Shown: one piece after another, positions 17,674 through 26,834 of the stretch
Position numbering within the stretch: the stretch's first letter is position 1
Layout: each line of letters begins with the position of its first letter
Notes under the pieces: generated by a model
Told to the model about the DNA's origin: nothing
Databases searched by the model: none
The model's input: the letters and a program-made list of their open reading frames with translations, nothing else
Source of the DNA: Brucella pseudintermedia
Lineage (GTDB): Bacteria > Pseudomonadota > Alphaproteobacteria > Rhizobiales > Rhizobiaceae
DNA length: 64,000 bases
NCBI RefSeq assembly: GCF_008932435.1
Contig: NZ_WBWE01000009.1
Span: 151,029-215,028, forward strand
Direction: 5' to 3'
Made by a program: the position numbers and the translations under genes

Positions 17674-18519
17674 GTGGTGAGACCGCTTTCCTACTTTCAT
17701 CTTCATCTGATTTCTGATGCGACCGGAGAGACTCTCCTCGCGGCGGGCCGCGCGGCGGCGGCGCAATATGCCAATGCGCGTGCCATCGAGCATATCTATC
17801 CGCTGATCCGCACCGAAAAGCAGCTGCGCAAGGTTCTCGAAGGCATCGATGCGGAGCCTGGCATCGTGCTCTATACAATCGTGGACCAGAAACTGGCGGC
17901 GATCATTGACGAATCCTGCGCGGAAATGGGGGTCCCCAGCGTTTCCGTGCTGGAGCCGGTGCTCAACACGTTTCAATCCTATCTCGGTGCGCCCGCGCAC
18001 CGCCGCGCCAGTGCGCAGCATGTCCTCAATGCCGATTATTTCCGGCGGATTGACGCGCTCAATTTCACGATGGAGCATGATGACGGGCAATTACCCTATG
18101 ATATAGAGGAAGCTGACGTCATTCTGGTCGGCATTTCACGCACATCCAAGACGCCGACGAGCATTTATCTCGCCAATCGCGGCATCAAGACCACCAATGT
18201 TCCCATCGTGCTTGGCATTCCACTGCCGGAAGTCCTGTTCACAACCAAAAGGCCGCTGGTCGTCGGGCTGGTCGCCACCGCCGAACGGATTTCGCAAATC
18301 CGCCAGAACCGGCCGCTCGGCAATGTGCCGTCGCTGGATACCGGGCTTTATACGGACCGCGTTTCCATCTCGGAAGAACTGGCTTATGCGCGTAATATAT
18401 GCAATCGGCACGGCTGGCCGATCATAGACGTGTCGCGCCGGTCGATCGAGGAAACCGCGGCGGCTATCCTCGCTTTGCTGCGCGAAAAGACTAACAGAAG
18501 GGATTTCGACCATGACTGA
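17674..18519 (+). CDS. Pyruvate, water dikinase / PPDK regulatory protein (PPSR, DUF299)
   Basis: The 281-residue bifunctional kinase/pyrophosphorylase opens with [19 protein letters not shown] and carries the P-loop [18 protein letters not shown]. In this family it switches pyruvate phosphate dikinase or PEP synthase by Thr phosphorylation with ADP and phosphorolysis. The frame is open to 17581, but AGGAGGG at 17657-17663 points to the GTG at 17674. That start places the conserved RPLSYFHLH at residue 3. It is the rightward gene flanking oriC (the RP001 gene in Caulobacter studies). Its end overlaps maf by 8 bp. Confidence 0.93.
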   Translation: MVRPLSYFHLHLISDATGETLLAAGRAAAAQYANARAIEHIYPLIRTEKQLRKVLEGIDAEPGIVLYTIVDQKLAAIIDESCAEMGVPSVSVLEPVLNTFQSYLGAPAHRRASAQHVLNADYFRRIDALNFTMEHDDGQLPYDIEEADVILVGISRTSKTPTSIYLANRGIKTTNVPIVLGIPLPEVLFTTKRPLVVGLVATAERISQIRQNRPLGNVPSLDTGLYTDRVSISEELAYARNICNRHGWPIIDVSRRSIEETAAAILALLREKTNRRDFDHD

Positions 18520-19108
18520 ACTTATCCTTGCCTCCAAAAGCCCTTTCCGTTCGGCCTTGCTGAAAAATGCCGGCATCGCTTTTTCAACGGCAAGCGCGGA
18601 GGTCGACGAGCGCGCTGTCGAAGCCCCGCTTTACGAAACGGGCGCCACGCCGGAAGAGGTCGCGCAGGTTCTGGCCGAGGCGAAGGCGCTCGATGTGAGC
18701 GAGAAGAACCCCGGCGCGGTGGTGATCGGCTGCGACCAGACCCTGTCGCTCGGCGACAAGATTTTCCACAAGCCCGCCGATATGGAGGCGGCGCGCCGCC
18801 AGCTCCTGAAATTTTCCGGCATGACCCACCAATTGAACAGCGCTGTCGTGCTGGCGAAGGATGGCAAAACCCTGTGGCGTCACGTTTCGATCGCTCGCAT
18901 GACGATGCGCGATCTCGATCCCGGTTTTGTCGGGCGTTATCTCGGCCGCGTCGGGGACACTGCCCTTTGCAGCGTCGGCGCCTATCAGGTGGAGGGGCCG
19001 GGCATCCAGCTCTTTGAGAAGATTGATGGCGATTATTTCACGATTGTCGGCCTGCCGCTCCTGCCGCTGCTCGACGAACTGCGCAAGGAAAAACTGATCG
19101 ATGGCTAA
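18512..19108 (+). CDS. maf: Maf-family nucleotide pyrophosphatase
   Basis: The 198-residue product has the Maf pattern: [19 protein letters not shown] at the N-terminus, AEVDER, then [13 protein letters not shown] with the catalytic acidic residue, and [20 protein letters not shown] near the C-terminus. The family hydrolyses non-canonical or modified nucleoside triphosphates (house-cleaning), and some members affect septum formation. It overlaps both neighbours (PPSR and aroE) by 8 bp, consistent with one transcript rightward from oriC. Confidence 0.92.
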   Translation: MTELILASKSPFRSALLKNAGIAFSTASAEVDERAVEAPLYETGATPEEVAQVLAEAKALDVSEKNPGAVVIGCDQTLSLGDKIFHKPADMEAARRQLLKFSGMTHQLNSAVVLAKDGKTLWRHVSIARMTMRDLDPGFVGRYLGRVGDTALCSVGAYQVEGPGIQLFEKIDGDYFTIVGLPLLPLLDELRKEKLIDG

Positions 19109-19949
19109 GAAGGCATTTGTCACCGGCTTTCCGATAAAACACTCACGCTCGCCGCTGATCCACGGTTTCTGGCTCGCCGAACTCGGGATAGACGGTTCCT
19201 ATGAGGCCATAGAAGTAAAGCCGGAGGACTTTGCCTCCTTCGCTTCCTCACTGGCCGAAAACGGTTTTGCCGGTGGCAATGTCACCATTCCGCACAAGGA
19301 AGCAGCCTTTGCTGCCGTGGAAAGTCTGGACGAGGCGGCCAAAGCCATCGGCGCGGTCAACACGCTCTGGCTTGAGGGCGGCAGGCTTCACGGCGGTAAT
19401 ACGGATGCCTACGGTTTTGCCGCCAATCTCGATGCGTCGGCTCCCGGCTGGGACAATGCCGACAGCGCCCTTGTCCTGGGGGCCGGTGGCGCAAGCCGGG
19501 CAATCGTTCATGCGCTCCTGTCGCGCGGCTTTGCGAAAGTCGCCATCGTCAATCGCACGGTGAGCCGGGCAGAGGATCTTGCGGCCCATTTCGGACCGCG
19601 TGTCGCGGCGCATGGATGGGATGCGGCACAGGACCTCGTTTCCGATGCCGGACTGATCGTCAACACCACATCGCTCGGCATGAGCGGCCATGATGACGGG
19701 GAAAAATTCCCGCTCGATCTTGGCAAGGCGTCGCCAAAGGCAGTCGCTACCGATATCGTTTATGTGCCGCTTCAAACGCCGTTTCTGAAAAAGGCCGAAG
19801 AAGCCGGACTGGCAACCGTGGACGGGCTTGGCATGCTGCTGCATCAGGCCGTTCCGGGTTTTGAGCGCTGGTTCGGCAAAAGGCCGCAAGTGACGAAAGC
19901 CCTGCGTGAGCATATTCTGGCGGATATGAAAAAGGCTGGTGCTTTATGA
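19101..19949 (+). CDS. aroE: Shikimate dehydrogenase
   Basis: The 282-residue enzyme shows the shikimate-binding [20 protein letters not shown], the substrate motif [15 protein letters not shown] with catalytic lysine, GNTDAYGF, and the NADP Rossmann motif [37 protein letters not shown] near the end is typical. It reduces 3-dehydroshikimate to shikimate with NADPH. It overlaps maf by 8 bp and coaE by 4 bp. Confidence 0.95.
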   Translation: MAKKAFVTGFPIKHSRSPLIHGFWLAELGIDGSYEAIEVKPEDFASFASSLAENGFAGGNVTIPHKEAAFAAVESLDEAAKAIGAVNTLWLEGGRLHGGNTDAYGFAANLDASAPGWDNADSALVLGAGGASRAIVHALLSRGFAKVAIVNRTVSRAEDLAAHFGPRVAAHGWDAAQDLVSDAGLIVNTTSLGMSGHDDGEKFPLDLGKASPKAVATDIVYVPLQTPFLKKAEEAGLATVDGLGMLLHQAVPGFERWFGKRPQVTKALREHILADMKKAGAL

Positions 19950-20548
19950 TCGTGCTCGGACTGACCGGCTCCATCGGCATGGGAAAAACAACGGCGGCGA
20001 ACATGTTCGCCGAAGCCGGCGTGCCAATCTATAGCGCCGATGATGCCGTGCATCGGCTTTATTCCGGTCGCGCGGCCCCGTTGATCGAGGCTGCTTTTCC
20101 GGGCGCGGTGGAAAACGGTGCGGTCAACCGGGACAAGCTTTCCGCCGCCGTCATTGGAAAACCGGAAGCCCTGAAAAAGCTGGAGGCTATCGTCCATCCG
20201 CTTGTGCGTGAGGAAGAAGAAGCCTTTCGCCGCGAGGCGGAAGAAACTGGCGCGGCCCTGGCGCTGATCGACATTCCGCTGCTTTTCGAAACCGGCGGCG
20301 ACAGGCGGGTGGACAAGATCGTGGTCGTCTCCGCGCCCGCCGAGGTGCAGCGCGCCCGCGTACTTGCAAGGCCGGGCATGAGCGAAGAAAAGCTCGACGC
20401 CATTCTCGCCCGCCAGACGCCGGACGCCGAAAAGCGCGCGCGCGCGGATTTCATTATCGATACGAGCGGGAGTTTCGACAATCTGCGCCGCCAGATTACC
20501 GAAATCGTCGCGGAATTAAGTGGAAAGCCTGCGGTCGCGACCGAATAG
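19946..20548 (+). CDS. coaE: Dephospho-CoA kinase
   Basis: The 200-residue kinase begins with P-loop [17 protein letters not shown], followed by [38 protein letters not shown] and a lid around [21 protein letters not shown]. It makes CoA in the last biosynthetic step. The ATG overlaps the aroE stop. Another CoA gene, coaA, is near 33.2 kb. Confidence 0.95.
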   Translation: MIVLGLTGSIGMGKTTAANMFAEAGVPIYSADDAVHRLYSGRAAPLIEAAFPGAVENGAVNRDKLSAAVIGKPEALKKLEAIVHPLVREEEEAFRREAEETGAALALIDIPLLFETGGDRRVDKIVVVSAPAEVQRARVLARPGMSEEKLDAILARQTPDAEKRARADFIIDTSGSFDNLRRQITEIVAELSGKPAVATE

Positions 20549-20599
20549 CGGCAGCCGCTGTGCTATAGCTGTTCAACATATTTCCCGAGAGGTTCTTCA

Positions 20600-21301
20600 A
20601 TGCGTGAAATCGTTTTCGATACGGAAACCACCGGTCTGGAAAGGCTTGAGGACCGTGTGATCGAAATCGGCGGCGTGGAACTGATCAACAAGTTTCCCAC
20701 AGGCCGCAGATTCCACAAATACATCAACCCGCAGGGACGTCAGGTTCACCCCGAGGCGCTTGCGGTGCACGGCATCAGCAATGAGCAATTGCTGGACAAG
20801 CCGACATTCGCGGAAATTCTGGACGAGTTTCTGGAATTTTTCGATGGCGCGAAGCTCGTCGCGCATAATGCCATGTTCGACCTTGGCTTTATCAATGCGG
20901 AACTGGCACGGCTGGGAAAGGCTGAAATCCAGGCGGAACGCATCATCGATACGCTGGCGCTGGCGCGCCGCAAGCACCCGATGGGTCCGAACTCGCTCGA
21001 TGCGCTGTGCAAGCGCTATGGCATCGAAAACGGCCACCGCACCCTGCACGGCGCCTTGCTCGATTCCGAGATTTTGGCGGAAGTCTATATTGAACTGATC
21101 GGCGGCAAGCAGACGGCGCTCGGCCTCAGCATCGGGGGAACGACGAGCGGCAGCAATACCGGGGATAGCGGCGCGGGCATCATCCTTGCTGCGCGTCCGA
21201 GACCGCTTGCACCGCGCATTACGGATGAGGAACGCGCGGCTCACACGGCACTTGTGGCCAAGCTCGGCGACAAGGCCATCTGGAAGAAATATCTGTCTTA
21301 A
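20600..21301 (+). CDS. dnaQ: DNA polymerase III subunit epsilon
   Basis: The 233-residue DEDD exonuclease has ExoI VFDTETTGLERLEDRVIEIG, ExoII VAHNAMFDLGFINAEL and ExoIII HGALLDSEILAEVY with the catalytic His just before (RTLHGALLD). The C-terminal tail is the segment that binds the polymerase alpha subunit. It is the proofreading exonuclease of the replisome. It has its own short gap (51 bp) after coaE with AGAGGTTC upstream of the start. It ends at the terminator shared with secB. Confidence 0.95.
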   Translation: MREIVFDTETTGLERLEDRVIEIGGVELINKFPTGRRFHKYINPQGRQVHPEALAVHGISNEQLLDKPTFAEILDEFLEFFDGAKLVAHNAMFDLGFINAELARLGKAEIQAERIIDTLALARRKHPMGPNSLDALCKRYGIENGHRTLHGALLDSEILAEVYIELIGGKQTALGLSIGGTTSGSNTGDSGAGIILAARPRPLAPRITDEERAAHTALVAKLGDKAIWKKYLS

Positions 21302-21318
21302 AAATTCCGCCCGAATGA

Positions 21319-21345
21319 AAAAAGCCCGGTCGAACCGGGCTTTTT
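21319..21345. terminator. Bidirectional terminator between dnaQ and secB
   Basis: AAAAAGCCCGGT (21319-21330) and ACCGGGCTTTTT (21334-21345) form a perfect 12-bp stem with a 3-nt loop. A and T runs on both sides serve both convergent genes. Confidence 0.92.
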
Positions 21346-21363
21346 GCTTCATGAAGTTTGCGA

Positions 21364-21855
21364 TCAGCTTTTCACAGCGGCTTTGGCCTGTTCTTCGGCC
21401 ATGCGGGTCTGGAACATCTGCGCGAAATCGATCGGGTCGATCATCAGCGGCGGGTAGCCGCCGTTGCGCGTTGCGTCTGCGATGATCTGACGTGCGAACG
21501 GGAAAAGGAGACGCGGGCATTCGATGAACAGAAGCGGCAGCATGTGCTCCTGCGGGATGCTCTGAATGCGGAACACGCCGCCATAGACCAGCTCGGTGTT
21601 GAAAAGGACGTCCTTGCCGTCGACGGCCTTGGCTTCCAGCGTCAGCACGACGTCGAAATCCGTTTCGGACAGCGGATTGGCGTTGACGTTGACATTGATG
21701 TTGATGGACGGTGCCTTCTCGCGCGGGCGCAGCGACAGCGGCGCGCCCGGGCTTTCAAAGGACAGGTCCTTCACATATTGCGCCAGAATGTTGAGGGACG
21801 GCTCGGCCGTCGCGCCATTGCCGTTCTTTACTTCGCCCGCGGCCTTATCGCTCAT
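21364..21855 (-). CDS. secB: Protein-export chaperone SecB
   Basis: The 163-residue SecB has [17 protein letters not shown] near the N-terminus, the strand [23 protein letters not shown], and [33 protein letters not shown] followed by [17 protein letters not shown]. It is the tetrameric chaperone that keeps preproteins unfolded for SecA. The start chosen is [10 protein letters not shown] (ATG at 21853-21855); the upstream 38 codons are open but not SecB-like. Confidence 0.95.
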   Translation of the reverse strand: MSDKAAGEVKNGNGATAEPSLNILAQYVKDLSFESPGAPLSLRPREKAPSININVNVNANPLSETDFDVVLTLEAKAVDGKDVLFNTELVYGGVFRIQSIPQEHMLPLLFIECPRLLFPFARQIIADATRNGGYPPLMIDPIDFAQMFQTRMAEEQAKAAVKS

Positions 21856-22009
21856 TATCGGTATGCCTTCTATCGGTGATTGAGATTTTTGCGCTTCCGG
21901 CGCAGCCTGTGCGCAAGCTGCTCCGAAAGGTCGAAGTGTTTGGCTAGCATGTGCGCGAGCATGAGGCAAGAAAGGCTTTTTAGGTTAGTATTTGTGCATT
22001 CAGCGATCG

Positions 22010-22498
22010 TCACTTGCCAGATTTATCGTCGGGCCGGGCGGTATAATCTTCAGGATCGAGATCAATGACATGGTCCTGGCGCGGATTGTGGCCGGGGCGC
22101 TGCTGCCCGTAACCGTCCGAATAGCGTGCCGACGTGGCGACGACCATGCGGCCGCGCATGAATTTTTCCCACATGACATCGCGAATGAACGGAACGAACA
22201 GCAGAATGCCGATGGCGCTGCTCACAAAGCCGGGCACGATCAGCAGGATCGCCGCCAGAACCAGCATGGCGCCATGCACCACTTCGCGATCCGGAACGCG
22301 CCCGGCCGCAGTTTCGGTGCGAATGCGCTGCAAAAGCCCGATGCCCTGCACGCGCAGGAGGAAAAAGCCCAGCATCGCGCTCAGGATAACCAGGCCGAGG
22401 GTCGCGAAAACGCCGATCTTGCTGCCGACGATGACGAAACCGGCAATTTCGATGAAAGGCATCGCCAGCAGGACGAGAGGGGCGAAAGAGGAGGACAC
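22010..22498 (-). CDS. FxsA family membrane protein
   Basis: The 162-residue protein has a first helix with LLAMPFIEIAGFVIVGSKIG, a second with LGLVILSAMLGFFLLRVQG, an amphipathic stretch GLLQRIRTETAAGRVPDREVV and a third helix MLVLAAILLIVPGFVSSAIG. These match FxsA (suppressor of F exclusion of phage T7), a family of unknown biochemical role. The tail is polar and charged. It is a single gene between secB and the divergent Tim44-like gene. Confidence 0.85.
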   Translation of the reverse strand: MSSSFAPLVLLAMPFIEIAGFVIVGSKIGVFATLGLVILSAMLGFFLLRVQGIGLLQRIRTETAAGRVPDREVVHGAMLVLAAILLIVPGFVSSAIGILLFVPFIRDVMWEKFMRGRMVVATSARYSDGYGQQRPGHNPRQDHVIDLDPEDYTARPDDKSGK

Positions 22499-22670
22499 GG
22501 AGGTTACGACCTTTGTTGTTTGGTTCCGGGGTTCAGTCTAGCCTGAATTGTAACTTTTTAAGGTTCGGAACGAAATTGAAACTGTCTGTCATGCAATATC
22601 AAATAGGTACGCATGATCGGGATTTGAATGATGACGTAAGCCGATCTATATGTATGAGATATAAATGGCA

Positions 22671-22770
22671 GCGTATCCCGAAAAATGCGAAGCGGTTTTC
22701 GGAAAAAGATGCGCGTAAGGACAAATGGATAGAGCATTTCCAATGGTTCACTCAGAACGGGAAACGCTCT
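22671..22770 (+). repeat. Dispersed palindromic repeat, two-part copy
   Basis: The first part (22671-22720) has the GCGAAGCGGTTTT core found in the 594 copy. The second part is a hairpin, AGAGCATTTCC (22731-22741) against GGAAACGCTCT (22760-22770), one G-T pair. It lies in the 321-bp divergent gap (22499-22819) between fxsA and the Tim44-like gene, which otherwise shows only AT-rich promoter-like DNA near fxsA. Confidence 0.7.
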
Positions 22771-22819
22771 GGGGATAGGAAAGGCGAAACGCCGGTTCCT
22801 TCAATTAGCGGCAGGCGGC

Positions 22820-23515
22820 ATGGAATTTTTTGATTTTGGCACGATATTCTTCTTCATCGCAGCGGTGATCATCTTTCTCCAGCTGAGGAATGTTCTTGGC
22901 CGTCGTACCGGAAATGAAAAACCGCCCTTCGATCCGTACACGTCGGCACGCAGTGCCGATGTTGCACCAGCGAACAGCGAGACGGACAACGTCGTCTCCC
23001 TTCCGCGCCGGACGGGCGAAAAGGATTTTACCGCTATCGACAAGGCGGCTCCTCTTGGCACACCCGTTAATGACGGCCTGCGCGCGATTTACGCTGCCGA
23101 TTCGTCGTTCGATCCCGCCGGTTTCGTGGACGGCGTAAAGATCGCCTATGAAATGATTGTGATGTCCTTCGCTGACGGGGATCGCAAGGTTTTGAAAAAC
23201 CTTCTTTCCAAGGATGTCTTCGAGGGCTTTGTTTCAGCGATCGACGAGCGCGAAGCCCGCGGCGAAAGCGTGCGTTCGTCCTTCGTCGGCATCGACAAGG
23301 CGGAAATCACCGGCGCCGAGATGAAGGGATCGGAAGCGCATGTGACGGTCAATATCGTCAGCCAGATGATTTCTTCCACCTATGACAAGGAAGGCAAGCT
23401 TATCGACGGCGATGCGGACAACGTGCTCGAAATCAAGGATTTGTGGACCTTTGCCCGCGATACCCGGTCGCGCGATCCGAACTGGAAGCTTGTAGCGACC
23501 GAAGCGGAAGATTAA
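22820..23515 (+). CDS. Tim44/TimA-type membrane-anchored protein
   Basis: The 231-residue protein has a single N-terminal helix, FFDFGTIFFFIAAVIIFLQL, then RNVLGRRTGNEKPPFDPY, the linker typical of alphaproteobacterial Tim44-domain proteins. A C-terminal Tim44-like domain (about residues 95-228) follows, with FVDGVKIAYEMIVMSFADGD and VLKNLLSKDVFEGF. Mitochondrial Tim44 links the inner-membrane translocase to Hsp70; the bacterial role is less clear, with suggested adaptor functions. It heads the run with mltA, smr and the XRE gene, though a terminator lies between it and mltA. Confidence 0.88.
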   Translation: MEFFDFGTIFFFIAAVIIFLQLRNVLGRRTGNEKPPFDPYTSARSADVAPANSETDNVVSLPRRTGEKDFTAIDKAAPLGTPVNDGLRAIYAADSSFDPAGFVDGVKIAYEMIVMSFADGDRKVLKNLLSKDVFEGFVSAIDEREARGESVRSSFVGIDKAEITGAEMKGSEAHVTVNIVSQMISSTYDKEGKLIDGDADNVLEIKDLWTFARDTRSRDPNWKLVATEAED

Positions 23516-23533
23516 GAGAAAACATATGAATCG

Positions 23534-23560
23534 GGCCGCTGACCCCAGCGGCCTTTTTGT
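23534..23560 (+). terminator. Terminator after the Tim44-like gene
   Basis: GGCCGCT (23534-23540) pairs with AGCGGCC (23547-23553), loop GACCCC, followed by TTTTTGTTTG. It lies close before mltA, so it may only attenuate read-through. Confidence 0.75.
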
Positions 23561-23585
23561 TTGTGTATGATTGACGGATACGGCG

Positions 23586-24683
23586 ATGAACGGCTTGGCG
23601 AGGATTTTGCGCCCGGTGGCCTTTTCGGATTGTCCGGGCTGGGACCGGGACGATCAGTCTGCTGCATTCGCCGCATTTCGCCGTTCGGCCGATTACGCTG
23701 CCCGCCAAACCTACAAGAGCGGGAGTCTTGGCATCCGTTTCGGAGCGCTGGCGCCGATCTTTGCCGCCGCGCGCGCCCTCGACAATCCAGACCGGGCGGA
23801 AGCGCGGGGTTTTTTCGAACAGAATTTTCTCCCCTGCCGCATCGTTCCCGATCAGGGAAACGGCTTTGTGACCGCATTCTATGAACCGGAGATCGAGGCC
23901 TCGCTTCAGGCGGACGACCAGTTCAAGGTGCCCTTCCTGCGCCAGCCGGACGACCTCGTGAAAGTCACGGACGAAAACCGCCCGATGGGCCTCAATCCGT
24001 CCTTTGCCTTTGCGCGCCAGACGGAAAACGGTCTGGCGGAATATGACGACCGCCGAATGATCGAACGAGGCAGCCTTTCGGGCCGAGGGCTGGAAATCGC
24101 TTTCGTCGCCGACCGGGTCGATGCTTTTTTCGCGCATGTGCAGGGCGCGGCGCGCCTGAAACTGCGCGATGGCGGCTTGCTGCGCGTCACCTATGCGGCT
24201 AAATCCGGCCACCCGTTCACAGGCATTGGCCGCATTCTGGTCGCCAATGGCGAAATTCCGGCCTCGGAAATTTCCATGCAGACGATCCGCCGCTGGCTGG
24301 CCGGACATCCAGACCGGGCCGATGACCTCATCTGGCGGAACCGGTCCTATATTTTCTTCCGGGAAGCGCCGGTGGATGACCCAGACGCCGGTCCGATTGC
24401 CGCCGCAAAAGTTCCGCTGACCGCCGGGCGTTCGCTGGCCGTCGACAGATTGCTCCATACGTTCGGGACGCCGATCCACGTCAGCGCGCCGACTGTGACC
24501 GTCTTTGACGGCGAGCCTTTTGAACGGCTGATGATCGCGCAGGACACCGGTACGGCTATCGTCGGCCCTGCCCGGGGCGATCTTTTCGCCGGGTCGGGCG
24601 ATGCGGCGGGCGAGATTGCGGGCGGCGTCAAGAACGATGCCGAATTTTACGCGCTGGTGCCGCGTACCCTGCTGGGGACTTAA
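23586..24683 (+). CDS. mltA: Membrane-bound lytic murein transglycosylase A
   Basis: The 365-residue protein has the MltA domain with GNGFVTAFYEPEIEASLQ and RPMGLNPSFAFARQ, the 3D-domain motif IAQDTGTAIVGPARGDLFAGSG with the catalytic aspartates, and EFYALVPR at the end. It cleaves peptidoglycan glycan strands to 1,6-anhydromuropeptides. A TTG at 23571 would add five residues; I prefer the ATG. I do not see a clear signal peptide or lipobox, which fits many alphaproteobacterial members but is unusual for the E. coli type. The next gene starts immediately after its stop. Confidence 0.9.
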   Translation: MNGLARILRPVAFSDCPGWDRDDQSAAFAAFRRSADYAARQTYKSGSLGIRFGALAPIFAAARALDNPDRAEARGFFEQNFLPCRIVPDQGNGFVTAFYEPEIEASLQADDQFKVPFLRQPDDLVKVTDENRPMGLNPSFAFARQTENGLAEYDDRRMIERGSLSGRGLEIAFVADRVDAFFAHVQGAARLKLRDGGLLRVTYAAKSGHPFTGIGRILVANGEIPASEISMQTIRRWLAGHPDRADDLIWRNRSYIFFREAPVDDPDAGPIAAAKVPLTAGRSLAVDRLLHTFGTPIHVSAPTVTVFDGEPFERLMIAQDTGTAIVGPARGDLFAGSGDAAGEIAGGVKNDAEFYALVPRTLLGT

Positions 24684-25298
24684 ATGGCGCGCGCGACCGA
24701 CAAGCCGGAAAAGGACTATCTGCGGCCCGAAGACCGCATCTTATGGGAAACGGTCGCCAAGACCGCAAAGCCGCTGGTAAAGCCGAAGGCGAAACCGGAC
24801 GCGCTTCCCGATTTCAAGACATTGATGGCGGAAGAAGAAAAGCGCCCGGCCAAGGCGAAGGTTCAGCCTGCGATGGAGGCGAGCAAGCCGAAGAAGGGCT
24901 TGTCGGCGCTCGGCGAAATGCAGGTTCAGTCGCTCGACAAGCCGACACATCGAAAAATAGCGAAAGGCCGCGTCGATATTGAAGCCCGCATTGACCTCCA
25001 TGGTCTTACGCAGGGCGAAGCGCACGGCCTGCTCTACGGATTTCTGGTCAGCGCCCATGCGCGCGGCCTGCGTCATGTCATGGTCATCACCGGCAAGGGC
25101 CGTTCGTTTGGCAGCGAAGGCATTTTGCGGCAGGCGGTGCCGCACTGGTTTTCCACGCCGCTGTTCAGGCTTCTGGTCAGCGCCTATGAGGATGCGGCGC
25201 GTCACCATGGCGGGCATGGCGCGCTTTATGTCAGGCTTCGCCGCCAGACCCAGAACACGGCACAGCAGATATTGCCTGGAGGAAACAGGCTGCGATGA
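24684..25298 (+). CDS. Smr/MutS2-type endonuclease domain protein
   Basis: The 204-residue protein has a lysine-, proline- and alanine-rich N-terminal half and a C-terminal Smr domain: ARIDLHGLTQGEAHGLLYGFL, then HVMVITGKGRSFGSEGILR and a closing HGGHGALYVRLRR. The DLHG and TGKG motifs are the Smr signature; such domains cut DNA or RNA in other proteins. It starts on the base after the mltA stop codon and overlaps the next gene by 4 bp. Confidence 0.9.
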   Translation: MARATDKPEKDYLRPEDRILWETVAKTAKPLVKPKAKPDALPDFKTLMAEEEKRPAKAKVQPAMEASKPKKGLSALGEMQVQSLDKPTHRKIAKGRVDIEARIDLHGLTQGEAHGLLYGFLVSAHARGLRHVMVITGKGRSFGSEGILRQAVPHWFSTPLFRLLVSAYEDAARHHGGHGALYVRLRRQTQNTAQQILPGGNRLR

Positions 25299-25681
25299 CG
25301 CCATTTGGAATACGCTTGCGGGAATTACGGGAAGAACGTGGTGTGACGCAGAAGGATATGGCTGCGGCGCTCCGCGTTTCCCCGGCCTATCTGTCGGCGC
25401 TGGAACACGGACGGCGCGGCCAGCCGACCTGGGACCTGCTTCAGCGCATCATTACCTATTTCAACATTATCTGGGACGAGGCGGAAGAGTTGCAGAACCT
25501 TGCCGCCGTGTCGCATCCGCGTGTGGTGATCGATACATCGGGCCTGTCGCCGCACGCGACGGAGCTTGCCAATCTTCTGGCGCGCAATATCCGCATCATA
25601 GATCGCGAAACGATCAAACACCTGAGCGAGGAAATCGAGGCGGCACGCAAGCGTCGCCGGGGAAACAGGCCAGCAGGTTGA
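25295..25681 (+). CDS. XRE-family helix-turn-helix regulator
   Basis: The 128-residue protein has an N-terminal Cro/C1 helix-turn-helix, RLRELREERGVTQKDMAAAL followed by VSPAYLSALEHGRRGQPTWDL, and a short C-terminal helical region with ELANLLARNIRIIDRETIKH. The ATG overlaps the smr stop by 4 bp, so it is the last gene of the mltA unit. Its targets are unknown. Conservation beside mltA-smr in relatives is from memory and should be checked. Confidence 0.88.
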   Translation: MTPFGIRLRELREERGVTQKDMAAALRVSPAYLSALEHGRRGQPTWDLLQRIITYFNIIWDEAEELQNLAAVSHPRVVIDTSGLSPHATELANLLARNIRIIDRETIKHLSEEIEAARKRRRGNRPAG

Positions 25682-25723
25682 AGCGCTTCTCCGTCTGTCC
25701 AGGCTGGATGATCTTTGATTTAC

Positions 25724-26689
25724 TTAAAATAAGCCGCGCAATTCGTCCAATTTGGAATTGACCAGCCAGCCATAGTAATTTTCCTGCGGCAGTAGGGGTT
25801 CCTGGCCGTCTGCCTTTCGCCTGGCGTTTTCGTTGGCCAGGGCCCGCGCGCGCGCTTCCGCGCCGCCGGTATTGTAGAGCGTGGCGGTGAGGCCCGGATT
25901 CTTCGAAATGTCGAAATCGGCGATCTGTCGATAGGAGTTGATCGACTGTTTCAGCGTTGCCGCGATGTAGGGCAGCGTCAGGTCGGGGTCCATGATGGTC
26001 TTGTAGACGGCATTGCCGTCTTCGGCATTAAGCTTGGGTAGGCCGGAAACACGGTTCACCATGTCCGACATCTGCAAGGCCGTCAGCGGATTGATCTGAC
26101 CAAGGCCGAATGTCTGGCCCGCATAGAAAGGCTGGAAGAACACCGCGCTGAAGCGGTTGTTGGGATAGGCGTTGCCGCCGACCGACTTGCCGCGGAAGCT
26201 TTTATTCCACACATTCTCGCGGCAGGACCACAGCGAATAGCTGTCCTTGTGCTTCAGGCAATCGGCAAATTCAGGCCGCTTGATGAACTGGCCGATGCTC
26301 TCGCCATCATAGCCGAAGCTGACTCCCTGATTCACATAGGACATGGCCTTGACGTAATAAGTCTGCAGCCGGTCATAGACGTCGACATTATAGGTGTGCT
26401 CGCCGACGATCGCGCCGACAATGTGGATGGGATCGATGCCGTAGGCTGCTGCCGTGGAACGGATCTTGGAGCGTAGCGCAGCATCCTTTTTCAGCAGACC
26501 GTAGATCTTCTGATATTTCTTCTCGTAAGTCGTGCTCAATTCACGCGTGCGCTTGGCGGATGCGCCGGGGATCGGCGGCTGTTCCGCATTGCGATTGCCG
26601 GGTGGAACAAGGGTCGCCGCTTGCGCGCTCTGGCTGGCTACAATGAAGGCAAGGCAAAGGCCAGCAAAGCGGTTCAGTGATCTGGTCAT
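25724..26689 (-). CDS. DUF1402 family secreted protein
   Basis: The 321-residue protein has an N-terminal signal peptide (MTRSLNRFAGLCLAFIVASQ, then SAQA cleavage). The mature part contains a lysozyme-like stretch (AAAYGIDPIHIVGAIVGEHTYN, FGLGQINPLTALQMSDMV), which suggests a transglycosylase-like fold. I recognise it as the rhizobial DUF1402 family; no activity is established that I know of. The open frame extends to 26818, but the signal peptide fixes the start at 26689. It is convergent with the XRE gene, with only 42 bp between the stops and no clear terminator. Confidence 0.85.
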   Translation of the reverse strand: MTRSLNRFAGLCLAFIVASQSAQAATLVPPGNRNAEQPPIPGASAKRTRELSTTYEKKYQKIYGLLKKDAALRSKIRSTAAAYGIDPIHIVGAIVGEHTYNVDVYDRLQTYYVKAMSYVNQGVSFGYDGESIGQFIKRPEFADCLKHKDSYSLWSCRENVWNKSFRGKSVGGNAYPNNRFSAVFFQPFYAGQTFGLGQINPLTALQMSDMVNRVSGLPKLNAEDGNAVYKTIMDPDLTLPYIAATLKQSINSYRQIADFDISKNPGLTATLYNTGGAEARARALANENARRKADGQEPLLPQENYYGWLVNSKLDELRGLF

Positions 26690-26743
26690 TGTGCGGAAAC
26701 GGCCCCAATATGGTGAATATCTGGTAAATTTGCCGGAAAATAG

Positions 26744-26773
26744 AAAACCCCCCGATGCAAGTCGAGGGGTTTT
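26744..26773 (-). terminator. Terminator after hslU
   Basis: An AAAACCCC arm (26744-26751) pairs with GGGGTTTT (26766-26773), with further partial pairing (CCGA/TCG) inside. Read leftward it ends GGTTTTCTATTTTCC. It closes the hslV-DUF2585-hslU unit. Confidence 0.85.
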
Positions 26774-26834
26774 TGCGCAGTCGTTGAAAGTGGCCGGAAG
26801 CCGTGGCTTTACTGCCACTTAAATGCAAGCGCTT